A stretch of DNA of 64,000 nucleotides from assembly GCF_027111335.1 (NCBI RefSeq), contig NZ_CP114288.1:2480001-2544000 (forward strand), read 5' to 3'. The notes beneath the pieces are model-generated. The model searched no databases and was not told the DNA's origin. It saw only the letters and a program-made list of their open reading frames with translations. Position 1 is the stretch's first letter. Each line of letters begins with the position of its first letter. Positions 19,889 through 28,636 of this stretch are shown here, one piece after another. Source of the stretch: Flavobacterium aquiphilum (lineage in GTDB: Bacteria; Bacteroidota; Bacteroidia; Flavobacteriales; Flavobacteriaceae). The translations under genes and the position numbers were made by a program.

Positions 19889-20053
19889 CATTTATGGGGA
19901 ATTTTTTGTGGTGAACTGATAAGATGCCCGAACTTTGCGATGGAATTAGGCGCCAATTTCCCAAGAGAATTACTAATTCTAAAAAGGGTAATTGCCTAGG
20001 GATGTCTGCTCGGAGCAAAAAGATAGTTGAATCCATGTATAAAACAAGAGGGG
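19889..20053. repeat. Dispersed ~160-bp non-coding repeat, copy 2
   Basis: Same orientation and sequence family as 13,078-13,242: catttatgggg, aagatgcccgaactttg, ggaattaggcgccaatt and atccatgtataaaac are shared. It begins 47 bases after the efflux operon and abuts the terminator of the pcfJ-like gene that comes from the other side. Confidence 0.85.
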
Positions 20054-20078
20054 CTTTTCACTAGGAAAAGCCCCTCTT
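20046..20078 (-). terminator. Perfect hairpin terminator after the pcfJ-like gene
   Basis: aagaggggcttttc at 20,046-20,059 pairs perfectly with gaaaagcccctctt at 20,065-20,078. It sits directly after the minus-strand pcfJ-like stop (20,081) and may act in both directions, also ending the efflux transcript. Confidence 0.8.
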
Positions 20079-20080
20079 TG

Positions 20081-21270
20081 CTAAAGGCTTTCGGGATTTT
20101 GTTGTTTGAGGCGGGAGCGGATTTGATAGAGGTTTTGTTCCATAAGGGCAAGGATACTTTTATGGTATTTTGAGGGTTTGTTTTTAAAGCCCCTGCACTG
20201 GATGATTTTCATTTTGGAAAGGGAGAGTTCAAGGGTTTCTATGGGGCGGTCGTCCAATTGGGCAGAGAATAGGAGCGAATCTTTTTTGGTGTAATATTCA
20301 TTGGTAAAAATGCAGTGGGAGAGTAAATCCCCTTCCTCCATAAAATCCCGAATGTTTTCCAGTACGGACAGGCTCAAGTTATCTTGAGAAAAGCGAAGCC
20401 CGAAAAATGGCTCTTTTTCTTGGGTATATAAAACCTGTGCTTTTTGGATTTCAGAGCGGATTTGGAGCAGGTATTTTTTGCGCTGAACCGCCCTTTTTTT
20501 ACTAACTAGCCTATCATGAGCCTCATTGAGATTGTCAGGGCAGACAAAAGCGGAACAACTGAGGTCTTTTTTGAACCAGTGAAGCAGGGAAATATAATCT
20601 TCCCATGTTTTAAAATCTTCAATTTTGTAGTTGTTTTTAAGACAGGTTTTGACCGCCTCGGGGCGATGTTGTAAAAGCCAGTTTTAAACCCGTTTCTTTT
20701 CAGCACAGGCAGTACTTTCTTATTGGGGAACACCCTGTAGGGATTGATTCGGTATTTGGGGGAGTTTTGGAAATTTTTTGGGCGAATTTCAAGGGAGGAG
20801 GAGTATTGCCACTGGTCATAGGTATGGGAAAACATATTGGTGCTGATACTCATACTGCGGACTTCCCCTTGGGCGTTTATCCAGTGCTGCATGACTTCTT
20901 TGTGAAAGTAGGAGGGCAGGCAATTCTTTTTCATGTGTTTGTGCGAACAGATGATGCGCACCACCTGATAGCCTGCGTATACGTCCAAAACGGCGGAATA
21001 TTCAATTTCTTTGAAATACACCCGATTGCAGTCCTGCATTTTGAGTTTTCCTGCACAGGCTGTACATTTTATAAATTTTGTGCAGGCTTCGTTTGCATAG
21101 TCAGGCTTCCAAGAGTGGTTGCATTCCAGGCAATAAAATTTTCCTCGGGAGAGCACTCCCCATTTAAGGAAAACTGTTTTTTCTGCCCAGGCGTGTACCT
21201 TTGACGGGATTGGGGCAAGTGAAGTGCTGAGCCGTGTTATTTCTTTCTCGGTGTGGGTTTTCGGTGTCAT
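20081..21270 (-). pseudogene. PcfJ-like mobile-element protein, split by a frameshift
   Basis: The N-terminal part (21,270 down to about 20,690) has a Cys-rich metal-binding-like region (CLECNHSW, CTACAGKL), RIICSHKHMKKNC and YRVFPNKKVLPVLKRNGFK. Near 20,660-20,690 the frame changes: in the next frame the protein continues as WLLQHRPEAVKTCLKNNYKI, runs on through DLSCSAFVCPDNLNEAHDR and ends with the PcfJ C-terminal core (ENIRDFMEEG, LSHCIFTNEYY, DRPIETLELSLSKMKIIQCRG) at 20,081. Some residues usual at this junction also seem to be missing, so it may be a small deletion. PcfJ-like proteins are accessory genes of Bacteroidota conjugative elements with unclear biochemical function. It overlaps the PcfK-like gene by ATGA. 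A sequencing error cannot be excluded. Confidence 0.8.
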
Positions 21271-21650
21271 AAGTCAAAAAGGGTTAAGGCGGTTTGCACG
21301 GTTTTAGGAATTTCTTTTACAGGAGTTTTGTCTACCACCTTTTGGGCGGTTTCAAACGGGGTGGAGAATAAATCCGCCAGTGGGGGCTTATTTACAGTTA
21401 TATCGCATTTAATTTCTGCGGGTGAGGTGATTGTATCATCAATATAATATTGGACAGCTATATCAAAAATCTCGTTGTCGGCAAAGACATTTAGCCCTGT
21501 TTTTTTGACTTCGCTTATAATGTGTTTGATGCACTGCTCTAAATTTTTAGAGGGCTTTGCAAAAGCGAGGGAGAAAGCGGTATCATTTACCGCTTTCTCT
21601 TTGAGAAAATTCTCGATTATATTTTTAAAGGTTTCGGAAGCGTCCATCAC
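21267..21650 (-). CDS. PcfK-like mobile-element protein
   Basis: A 127-residue protein matching PcfK-like proteins of Bacteroidota conjugative transposons: FKNIIENFLKEKAVND, SLAFAKPSKNLEQCIKHI, EVKKTG and DNEIFDIAVQYYIDD. Two Met codons are possible at the start (21,650 and 21,647). Its stop overlaps the pcfJ-like start by ATGA, so the two are co-translated. The molecular role is not established. It lies in a minus-strand block with a small Cys-rich protein and ssb. Confidence 0.85.
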   Translation of the reverse strand: MMDASETFKNIIENFLKEKAVNDTAFSLAFAKPSKNLEQCIKHIISEVKKTGLNVFADNEIFDIAVQYYIDDTITSPAEIKCDITVNKPPLADLFSTPFETAQKVVDKTPVKEIPKTVQTALTLFDL

Positions 21651-21677
21651 TCAAAAGATTTAAAATGTTAAAAGGTG

Positions 21678-22037
21678 TTATTCAAAACTGTTTCTGTAGA
21701 TGTCGTAGCAGTATTCTTCTAAACAAAGCCAGCACATAAAGGTGTAGTGGGGAAGCCCATAGCGGTTGGCAATCGGTTCTCCGAGTGATTCTTCGAGTTC
21801 GGTTTTGATGTTTTCCAAATCCTCCAAATGTTCGATGTAAAAGGCTTTGCAGTCGGTGTGGTAGATAAATTCGCCTATCATTCCGCTAATGCACCCGCTA
21901 TGTTGCAGATCAAGCAAAAAGGATTTGAGTTTTTCTTTTTTGGTTCCGTCATAGGATTCCATATTGTTGCGGATTATCGCATTGAATGTGCGACTTACAT
22001 CATAGTCACTGAACATTGATTTTGTCAAGGCTTTCAT
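21678..22037 (-). CDS. Small conserved mobile-element protein (DUF7222-like, tentative)
   Basis: A 119-residue acidic protein, Tyr- and Cys-rich near the C-terminus (LPHYTFMCWLCLEEYCYDIYRNSFE, split here at residues 95-119). I recognise it as the small conserved protein that accompanies ssb and pcfK/pcfJ in Bacteroidota integrative elements; the family name DUF7222 is from memory. It lies 27 bases upstream of the pcfK-like gene. Function unknown. Confidence 0.75.
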   Translation of the reverse strand: MKALTKSMFSDYDVSRTFNAIIRNNMESYDGTKKEKLKSFLLDLQHSGCISGMIGEFIYHTDCKAFYIEHLEDLENIKTELEESLGEPIANRYGLPHYTFMCWLCLEEYCYDIYRNSFE

Positions 22038-22075
22038 AATTCATTTCTTTAGGCTTATACATCTTTTGCGAGCTG

Positions 22076-22462
22076 TTAAAAAGGCAGATCATCGGGGTCT
22101 TTGTCGGACTGGGTTTCCATCGTCGTATTGTCCTGTGATCCTTTTGGAAATGAGAGGATTTTAACATGACTGGTGTGAAAGGTAAGGCTGCCGTGTGCTT
22201 GGGCATCACTTCCGATATAGGCATTGCACCCAATGCGCCCGAAGAGTTCCACGAGTGTCCCTTTCTTGAGCCCCTGTGCTATTTTGGAACTGAGCCAATA
22301 GGAGCATTCGATATAGGTCACTATCTTTTTAAATTCGGATGCCCCTTTGGGTTTATAGCTGTCGTTAATCGCTATACTGAAATTAACGACTTCGCGGTCT
22401 CCGTTTACTTTACAAACGGTGGCGTCTTTTGTAATTCTTCCTGTAATTTCCATGACATACAA
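22076..22462 (-). CDS. ssb: Single-stranded DNA-binding protein (mobile-element copy)
   Basis: A 128-residue SSB with the OB-fold pattern MEITGRITKDATV, REVVNFSIAINDSY, YIECSYWLSSKIAQGLKKGTLVELFGRIG and the acidic C-terminal tip DPDDLPF that recruits partner proteins. It is more divergent than a housekeeping SSB and heads a minus-strand block (ssb, small protein, pcfK, pcfJ), an arrangement typical of Bacteroidota integrative conjugative elements. Confidence 0.92.
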   Translation of the reverse strand: MYVMEITGRITKDATVCKVNGDREVVNFSIAINDSYKPKGASEFKKIVTYIECSYWLSSKIAQGLKKGTLVELFGRIGCNAYIGSDAQAHGSLTFHTSHVKILSFPKGSQDNTTMETQSDKDPDDLPF

Positions 22463-22970
22463 TTTTAAAGGTTACTGTTGTTTTGATTTTTTCCCAGTCC
22501 CCGAAATGAATTTTTTCAAAAGAAAACGGGAAAAAAGAAAGCACAAGTAGAGTGTCCGAATTGGAAGCCGGAGTGCTATAAGTCCCGAAGGGTGGTGGAG
22601 CGGGAGCGGAGCCATTATGCGCATGCAGGCGAGGGAGGACACTACTTTAGCTGCCCTTTTAACCCGTTTTGAATGAAAATCATGTCCTAAATGATAGAAG
22701 CTATTTGGATTTGTACAGAAACATGTGCTGCAGAAACGTTATTTAGGCAAAGGAAAGTTTGTGATTTCAGTGGGGGAGTTTCTGAAAACGATGACTGCAA
22801 CAGTTAAAGGTAAGCCCAGAATGAATATTCCTTTGGCTTTAAAATAGAAAGGCATAGGAGAGAGAAGAAGGTTTTTTTATGGTATTGAAGGGCTGTTATG
22901 ATATTGAACAGGCGAAGAAAAAAGAGAAAAAGGGAAAATCCATAACCATCGATTAGGTAGGGAGAGAATT
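22463..22970. other. Non-coding stretch around the GC-rich element
   Basis: Apart from the GC-rich inverted-repeat element at 22,545-22,647 I see no gene here. The part from 22,660 to 22,970 looks like decayed mobile-element DNA. Confidence 0.4.
22545..22647 (-). promoter_or_regulatory. GC-rich structured leader upstream of ssb
   Basis: In otherwise AT-rich DNA a ~100-bp GC-rich stretch is bracketed by an imperfect inverted repeat: aagtagagtgtcc at 22,545-22,557 and ggacactactt at 22,637-22,647, which pair with a 2-base bulge. The interior contains ggtggtggagcgggagcgga. It lies 83 bases upstream of the ssb start and could be a structured leader, a small RNA or a processing site. Role unknown. 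Confidence 0.4.
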
Positions 22971-23127
22971 TCCAAACAGAACTGTCTTCATGGGGTGGCA
23001 TTGAATCCCCCTCAACAGGAAAGCTCCTGTCTTTTTCGGATCCTAAAAAGGACAAAGAAATATGTTGCAGATTTTCAGTATATTCCGGATCGGCATAGCC
23101 ATTCAAATAACCAGCCTTTACTTTTTA
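22971..23127 (-). pseudogene. Fragment of an XRE/S24 (LexA-like) repressor
   Basis: About 50 residues (KVKAGYLNGYADPEY, LQHISLSFLGSEK, FPVEGDSMPPHED) match the junction and catalytic-serine region of S24-family repressors of Bacteroidota mobile elements, with the Ser in GDSM. A stop codon precedes the fragment, and the sequence after the motif no longer matches the family, so both ends are lost. A remnant of an element regulator. Confidence 0.7.
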
Positions 23128-23155
23128 GGTCACCACTCCAATATAATTCATTAAA

Positions 23156-23590
23156 TTATTTTTTCTTAATAACCAAATGTGATTGTGTAGGGGCATCGAG
23201 TAAGCGCTCCATTTCAGAATTGACTATATCCTGAATTTCCTGTTTAATTTGTAGGTAATTCCGTTGGATGATTGAATGGTCAAGTTTTCGTACGTGAGGA
23301 ATTTCGGTATAATTGGCTTCTTCTTTTAGGAGTGCCTGATGGTCGTTTATGATTTTTGAGTGGAAGGTTTTGAGTTCGATTTTGCAGTCGGGGTTATCGG
23401 CAACCATCCCTACAAATTCGCCTGAACTTAATGTGGCTATTTTGGAAGGAGGTACGGCAGCTTCGAGTTGTTTGGAACGACTAATGGAGGTATCGTCGCT
23501 ATTAATCGAAAGGCTTTCCCTGTCTTGCATGATTTTACCGATGCGTTCCGAGAGGTGTTTTTTATGTGAATTTGTTGGAGGGATCTTTAT
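23156..23590 (-). pseudogene. 3' fragment of a MobC/TraG-type conjugative coupling protein, copy 1
   Basis: About 140 C-terminal residues of a type IV coupling protein: LSERIGKIMQDRESLSIN, SISRSKQLEAAVPPSKIA, SSGEFVGMVAD, CKIELKTFHS, and the natural end SHLVIKKK. The sequence to the right of LSERIGKIM (on the minus strand, upstream) is unrelated, so the ATPase part is lost. A second, diverged copy lies at 30,919-31,560. Such proteins couple relaxosome DNA to the mating channel, but this fragment cannot. Confidence 0.82.
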
Positions 23591-23953
23591 TTGGAAGTGA
23601 GGCATTATATGGCTATCGTCTGGACACAAATATATAATTATGCAATAATGAACTACGGATGGCACCGATAATATAGATTTAAAAAGATTAAGATTAGTAA
23701 AATCCGTGTCATCCGTATGCTATTTTAGAGGTGTCCATGCGGTAGCTTATAAGGTATTGTTCTTTTAGTGTGCTACGATTTTTAATTTTCGTATAATTAA
23801 TAAAAAGTGTAATTTTTTACATGATATAATTTTTATTTAACTATTTGTTTTTTAGTTGTTTATTGGTTTTTTTATGCTTTTTATTTTGTAAATTTATAGG
23901 TCACATTTAGATGAAATCCAGATTTTAAAAAAACTTTAAAATCAGTTGAAAAA

Positions 23954-24364
23954 ATGGCAATAGCTAGACAACGTTCAGAAGTAGAGGCCGAAATCATTGA
24001 GGTTTTAGGCGTCGTTCCGGGATTCATGAAAGGGATACCCGATGCGTTTTTGGATTTTGAATGGGAATTATTCAAAGGGCTTCAACTCGGAGAAACCCTT
24101 ATTCCCAATAAATACAAAGAATTAATGGGAGTTGCATTACATTCAGAAACAAAATGCAGATACTGTACTTTGTTTCACACAGAGACCGCAAAGCTCTTTG
24201 GTGCAACAGATGCGGAAATACAGGAAGCGGTTCATTATGCTAAAATGTCGCTTGGCTGGAGTGCTTATCTCAACGGAATGCAAACTGATTATGACGAGTT
24301 TGCAGAAGAGTTGCAACAGATAGGTAATTATGTAAAAGAAAATATGGCACAACATGCACATTGA
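23954..24364 (+). CDS. Carboxymuconolactone decarboxylase family (AhpD-like) protein
   Basis: A 136-residue CMD-fold protein with the redox motif C68-x-x-C71 and H75 in TKCRYCTLFHTETAKLFG. These features mark AhpD-like members that act as thiol-dependent peroxidase partners or oxidoreductases rather than true decarboxylases. It overlaps the next small gene by 11 bases, so they are co-translated. It sits just right of the first mobC fragment, so it may be cargo of the former element. Confidence 0.88.
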   Translation: MAIARQRSEVEAEIIEVLGVVPGFMKGIPDAFLDFEWELFKGLQLGETLIPNKYKELMGVALHSETKCRYCTLFHTETAKLFGATDAEIQEAVHYAKMSLGWSAYLNGMQTDYDEFAEELQQIGNYVKENMAQHAH

Positions 24365-24554
24365 AAAAAAGAATAATCTGGTATTTCACCTGACGCTTAG
24401 CGGCTATGAACTAGCTACTTTAATTTCGTCCGCGCGCTGGGTGGCAGAAGGAGCTCAAGGCGAGCTTACCCCCGAAGCCATTGAACAGTTGAAACTGGTT
24501 GTTTCCAATTATGATCGGGCAGCTGCTTCGCTTAACGAACGTGAATCGAAATAA
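24354..24554 (+). CDS. Small hypothetical protein co-translated with the CMD-family gene
   Basis: A 66-residue protein (MHIEKKNNLVFHLTLSGYEL, later RWVAEGAQGELTPEAIEQLK) without signal peptide or membrane segment. Its ATG lies 11 bases inside the end of the CMD-family gene, and a strong terminator begins at its stop codon, which supports it as a genuine last gene of a two-gene operon. Family not recognised. Confidence 0.65.
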   Translation: MHIEKKNNLVFHLTLSGYELATLISSARWVAEGAQGELTPEAIEQLKLVVSNYDRAAASLNERESK

Positions 24555-24590
24555 AATATAGTATCAAATCTTTGGTACTATATTTTTTTT
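24553..24590 (+). terminator. Hairpin terminator after the CMD operon
   Basis: aaaatatagtatcaaa at 24,553 pairs with tttggtactatatttt (one G-T wobble), followed by a run of T. It overlaps the stop codon of the 66-residue protein gene. Confidence 0.8.
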
Positions 24591-25048
24591 GTCCATTATC
24601 CAAGTGGCTCTGGAATTAAGGCCTCAATGGCAAAGAATAAAAATCCCACATTAACGCTGAACTAGGAATTACAGTTGCGCATTACAAACCCGCCGATTAG
24701 TTTTTCGTGTATCATTTTCTAGCTCGGTATCTTTCCATTTCTTCACCAATTTTAAATAAAACAAACCAGAGAGAAAGTGGTATGGAGTAGATTTTAAAAG
24801 CTATGAGAATTTGTGACCCAATGCTAATCCTTGTAGCGCTCACTACTTTTGATAGTTGATAAATAAAAAAAAAATGAAATTTAAAATACTAATTCTTAAA
24901 AAATATAGCGTCAAAAAGCGAATATGGCATAAATTATATTATTATCATATAAATCGATGTAATTAAGTGTAAAGTTTCTTAAATTAGCCTAGATGCTGAT
25001 ATATTTATAATCAAATATAGCTTTTTATTAATTTTTTAATAATTACAG
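24591..25048. other. Intergenic region before the ATP-grasp operon
   Basis: No gene, RNA or repeat recognised. The right half is very AT-rich and should hold the promoter of the following three-gene operon; TATATTTA near 24,998 is a weak -7 candidate. Confidence 0.4.
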
Positions 25049-26485
25049 ATGGTAAATTTTACACCTAAATTAAGTCCCAAAGGATGGGATGAAATGTTTT
25101 CCAAGGATGGAGTAAGAGATGCTTACAAACAAGTGTTGCAAACATTGGAGAGTTTAAATCTGGACAAACTTAATGTAAAACAGAAACAGGCATCGGATAT
25201 TTTTATGAATCAGGGGATTACATTTACTGTTTATAGTGATGATAATCAAGGAATAGAACGGATCTTTCCCTTTGATATTATTCCCAGAATAATCACAAAA
25301 AACGAATGGATTGAAGTTGAAACTGGAATTGCACAAAGATTAAAAGCGTTAAACTTATTTCTTGAAGACATTTACAATGAACAGTTAATTGTAAAAGACG
25401 GTATTATGCCAGCTTCATTAATAGCATCTTGTCCGCATTATCTACCGGAGGTACATGGTATCAAAGTGCCTCATGACATACACGTTCATATCGCTGGAAT
25501 AGATTTGATAAGGGGAGAAAAAGGGGAGTTTTATGTGCTGGAGGACAATCTACGATGTCCCAGTGGGGTGAGTTATATGCTGGAGAACAGGGAAATCACC
25601 AAAAGGATTTTCCCGGAAATGTTTCAGGCAAATAATGTGAGTATGGTGGCCAACTATCCCATGATTTTTCATAATATTTTAGTTTCCCTTTCGCCAAGAA
25701 GCATCTCTAAACCCAATGTTGTTTTGTTAACTCCGGGAGTTTATAATTCGGCTTATTACGAACATACTTTCCTGGCGAGACAAATGGGAATTCCGCTTGT
25801 AGAAGGTCGGGATCTAGTGGTGAACGACCATAAAGTATATATGAAAACCACTTCGGGTTTGCAGCAGGTAGATGTAATTTACCGCCGTTTGGACGATGAA
25901 TATCTCGATCCATTAGTCTTTAAACCTGACAGTGCACTTGGTGTTCCGGGCTTGATTAGCGCATATAAAATGGGTAATGTGGCTTTGGTAAATGCCGTTG
26001 GAAATGGTGTTGCCGATGATAAAGCCATTTATGCTTATGTGACACAAATGATTAAATATTATCTAAACGAAGAACCTATTTTGAAGAACGTTCCAACCTA
26101 TCAAATGGAAAATCAGGAAGAACGCGAACTGGTTTTTGCAAATATGGAAAATATGGTTATAAAAGAAACCAATCAAAGTGGCGGCTATGGCATGGTTATG
26201 GGAAATAAAGCTACTGAAGAAGAACTGGAAGCGGCTAAAATGGCTATATTGGGTAATCCAAGAAACTTTATAGCACAACCTATCATTCAGTTGAGCACTG
26301 TTCCCTGTTACATTGACGGTGAATTAAAACTGCGTCATGTGGATTTACGACCTTATGCTTTATGTGGCCCCAATGGTGTGAAAATTGTTCCTGGCGGACT
26401 CACCAGAGTTGCGCTGACCGAAGGTTCTCTAGTGGTGAATTCTTCACAAGGAGGAGGAAGTAAAGATACCTGGATTATGAAATAA
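25049..26485 (+). CDS. Circularly permuted type 2 ATP-grasp protein (DUF404/DUF407)
   Basis: A 478-residue cytoplasmic protein with the family's marks: GWDEMFSKDGVRDAYKQVL at the N-terminus, IFPFDIIPRII, VHIAGIDLIRGEKGEFYVLEDNLRCPSGVSY, VIYRRLDDEYLDP, and ETNQSGGYGMVMG with DLRPYALCG near the C-terminus. ATP-grasp enzymes of this type are predicted to form amide or peptide-like bonds. It is the first gene of a conserved trio with an alpha-E protein (41 bases later) and a transglutaminase-like protein, a cassette thought to make or modify a peptide. Substrate unknown. Confidence 0.93.
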   Translation: MVNFTPKLSPKGWDEMFSKDGVRDAYKQVLQTLESLNLDKLNVKQKQASDIFMNQGITFTVYSDDNQGIERIFPFDIIPRIITKNEWIEVETGIAQRLKALNLFLEDIYNEQLIVKDGIMPASLIASCPHYLPEVHGIKVPHDIHVHIAGIDLIRGEKGEFYVLEDNLRCPSGVSYMLENREITKRIFPEMFQANNVSMVANYPMIFHNILVSLSPRSISKPNVVLLTPGVYNSAYYEHTFLARQMGIPLVEGRDLVVNDHKVYMKTTSGLQQVDVIYRRLDDEYLDPLVFKPDSALGVPGLISAYKMGNVALVNAVGNGVADDKAIYAYVTQMIKYYLNEEPILKNVPTYQMENQEERELVFANMENMVIKETNQSGGYGMVMGNKATEEELEAAKMAILGNPRNFIAQPIIQLSTVPCYIDGELKLRHVDLRPYALCGPNGVKIVPGGLTRVALTEGSLVVNSSQGGGSKDTWIMK

Positions 26486-26526
26486 ATAAAGATAAGATTG
26501 TTTTTTTAACTAGTAAAGAAGTTGCT

Positions 26527-27480
26527 ATGGAAGTAAATATGCTCAGTCGTGTTGCCGACGGAATGTTCTGGCTTAACCGATACATGGAAAGAACCGATGG
26601 ATTGCTGCTTGCCCTCAATACCCTTTATATCATGTCATTTGATCAGGAAACAAATGATTATCAAGGATACAGACCGCTGTTAAAATATTATACTGATTTG
26701 ACTCCAGAATACATAGCCGAATTCCAGTATGACACTAATTTTGTATTGAAATTTGTCATTTGTGACACCAAAAACATTAACTCTGTTCGTAACCTGATTA
26801 CCAAAGCCAGGGAAAATGCGAGAGGTTCTCAGGATAAAATCACCAAAGAACTTTGGGAACACATCAATTCGATGTATCATTATATCAATTCGCCCGATTT
26901 ACCCAAAAGATTAGAAACACCGGAAGCTATTACTATTTTGGCGAAGCTCAATAAAGATTTTTTGCTCTATAACGGTATTTTTCAGGTTACGATGCCCCGG
27001 GGATTAGGCTGGTGTTTTTCCAGCATCGGTAAACATATCGAAAGGTGTTTACAAACCATTTCGATGACACAATCGTATTATGCTCCCATTGAATACAATT
27101 TAGATGGTAAGGAAGATTTACTGTATTGGCGAAAATTATTATTGTCGTTATGTGGTTATGAATTATACCTCAAAAGTTACAGTAACATTCCACATAATCG
27201 AAAAGTAATCCAACATGTGATTTTTAATCCTGATTTTGCCCACTCAGTGATTTTTACTTTGGGATTGATTCAAACGTATTTAGAATGTATTTTCAAAAAC
27301 AATAACTTAATAGAAGCACGTAGCATGCGTAACCAATTTGGACGATTGAAAAGTTATATTGAATATACCGATTATCACAATCTTAGCAACTTGCAATTAG
27401 AGCAAGTACTCAAGAACACCAAAGATCAGTTAAATGAATTTTCGATGGATTTCTCCAAATTATTCTTTTCATACACCTAA
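26527..27480 (+). CDS. Alpha-E domain protein (DUF403)
   Basis: A 317-residue all-helical protein with the family signature MLSRVADGMFWLNRYMERTDG and, in the middle, RGLGWCFSSIGKHIERCLQT. The alpha-E family accompanies circularly permuted ATP-grasp enzymes in most genomes that have them, and its own chemistry is unknown. It follows the ATP-grasp gene by 41 bases, and the transglutaminase-like gene starts 4 bases after it. Confidence 0.92.
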   Translation: MEVNMLSRVADGMFWLNRYMERTDGLLLALNTLYIMSFDQETNDYQGYRPLLKYYTDLTPEYIAEFQYDTNFVLKFVICDTKNINSVRNLITKARENARGSQDKITKELWEHINSMYHYINSPDLPKRLETPEAITILAKLNKDFLLYNGIFQVTMPRGLGWCFSSIGKHIERCLQTISMTQSYYAPIEYNLDGKEDLLYWRKLLLSLCGYELYLKSYSNIPHNRKVIQHVIFNPDFAHSVIFTLGLIQTYLECIFKNNNLIEARSMRNQFGRLKSYIEYTDYHNLSNLQLEQVLKNTKDQLNEFSMDFSKLFFSYT

Positions 27481-27484
27481 AGCA

Positions 27485-28417
27485 ATGGCAGTTTTCAACA
27501 TAATTCACATTACAAAATACCAATACAACTTAGCAATCAAAGAAAGTATTAACGAAATTCGCTTGTTTCCCCATAACTTTGAAAATCAGGATGTATTGCA
27601 ATTCCAACTTTCAATTACACAAAATCCAAATGTAGCGATCAGCACGGATTATCATGGAAATAGAGTAGGAAGTTTTAACATATTGGAAGCCCATACAGAA
27701 ATGATTATTGAATCACGAATGCAAGTTCGCGTAATTCATTCGCTTAAAATTCCTGAAATTGATGCTACTAAGGTCAGTGATTTAAATTTAGACAATAACA
27801 TCTATTTGTTACGCCTTTGTTATCCCGAAACAATTAAAAAGCAAGATGAAATTTGTGCAATCCTAAACGAAATTGACTGCAAAAACAAATCGATTATTGA
27901 GATCGCTTTTAATTGTAGCCAATATATTTACAACAACTTTAACTATACCAAAGGAATCACAAACATTGAAACTACCGTTGATGAAATCTTAGGGCATCGA
28001 AAAGGCGTTTGCCAGGATTTTGCCAATGTGTTGCTGCAATTGTTACGAACCGCCGGGATTCCTTCCCGATATGTAAGCGGTTATATTTGTCCAAACGAAA
28101 GTGGTCTTAGAGGCGAAGGTGCTACCCATGCATGGGTTGAGATTTATACTCCCAAACAAGGCTGGCTTGGTATTGATCCAACCAATAATATCTGGACAAT
28201 GGACAACCATGTAAAACTTGCCGTAGGACATCACTTTGTAGATTGTACTCCGGTAAAAGGTACTTTTAAAGGTGTTTCGAAGCAAACCCTTTCTGTTTGT
28301 GTTTCCATTGGTTATGAAGACGGAAGGCATTTTGAAGAAATCAACAATGTTGAGTTAGAAAAAAATTCAATTGAATTTCAGCAACAATTGGATTATGCCG
28401 AACAGCAACAACAGTAA
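27485..28417 (+). CDS. Transglutaminase-like cysteine peptidase family protein
   Basis: About 310 residues from ATG 27,485. An upstream ATG at 27,434 lies inside the alpha-E gene and adds residues foreign to the family. The N-terminal beta domain (FNIIHITKYQYNLAIKES, NEIRLFPHN) is followed by the catalytic core: Cys in HRKGVCQDFANVLLQLLRTAGIP, His in GATHAWVEIY, Asp in GWLGIDPTNN. Third gene of the ATP-grasp/alpha-E/transglutaminase cassette. It may cleave or transfer the peptide made by the ATP-grasp partner; that is inference. Confidence 0.93.
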   Translation: MAVFNIIHITKYQYNLAIKESINEIRLFPHNFENQDVLQFQLSITQNPNVAISTDYHGNRVGSFNILEAHTEMIIESRMQVRVIHSLKIPEIDATKVSDLNLDNNIYLLRLCYPETIKKQDEICAILNEIDCKNKSIIEIAFNCSQYIYNNFNYTKGITNIETTVDEILGHRKGVCQDFANVLLQLLRTAGIPSRYVSGYICPNESGLRGEGATHAWVEIYTPKQGWLGIDPTNNIWTMDNHVKLAVGHHFVDCTPVKGTFKGVSKQTLSVCVSIGYEDGRHFEEINNVELEKNSIEFQQQLDYAEQQQQ

Positions 28418-28436
28418 TCCGAAAAAGAAAGAAACA

Positions 28437-28636
28437 GGTATTTCAACCCAAGAATATATTCAGACCAAAGTTATTGACCTGCCAAAAGAAAGAGTATTCA
28501 ATCCTAACAAGTCAATTAGTGAAATAAGTTATGAACTGGGGTTTAAATATCCACAACATTTTACAAGATCCTGTTTAAGCAAAAAACAGGATTAACACCT
28601 AATGAGTATAGAAATTTAAATTATAGTTTTAGCTAG
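28437..28636 (+). pseudogene. C-terminal remnant of an AraC-type regulator, frameshifted
   Basis: Only the end of the HTH domain remains: EYIQTKVIDLPKERVFNPN, SISEISYELGFKYPQHFTR. Then a frameshift near 28,570 is needed to reach LFKQKTGLTPNEYRNLN and a stop at 28,634-28,636. There is no N-terminal domain; the frame to the left runs from within the end of the transglutaminase-like gene. Its stop overlaps the stop of the minus-strand AlkB remnant through a shared CTAG. Confidence 0.75.

Noticed and set aside
20767..21204. A 145-codon plus-strand frame inside the pcfJ-like gene
   Set aside because: It is antisense to conserved PcfJ sequence and has no recognisable family.
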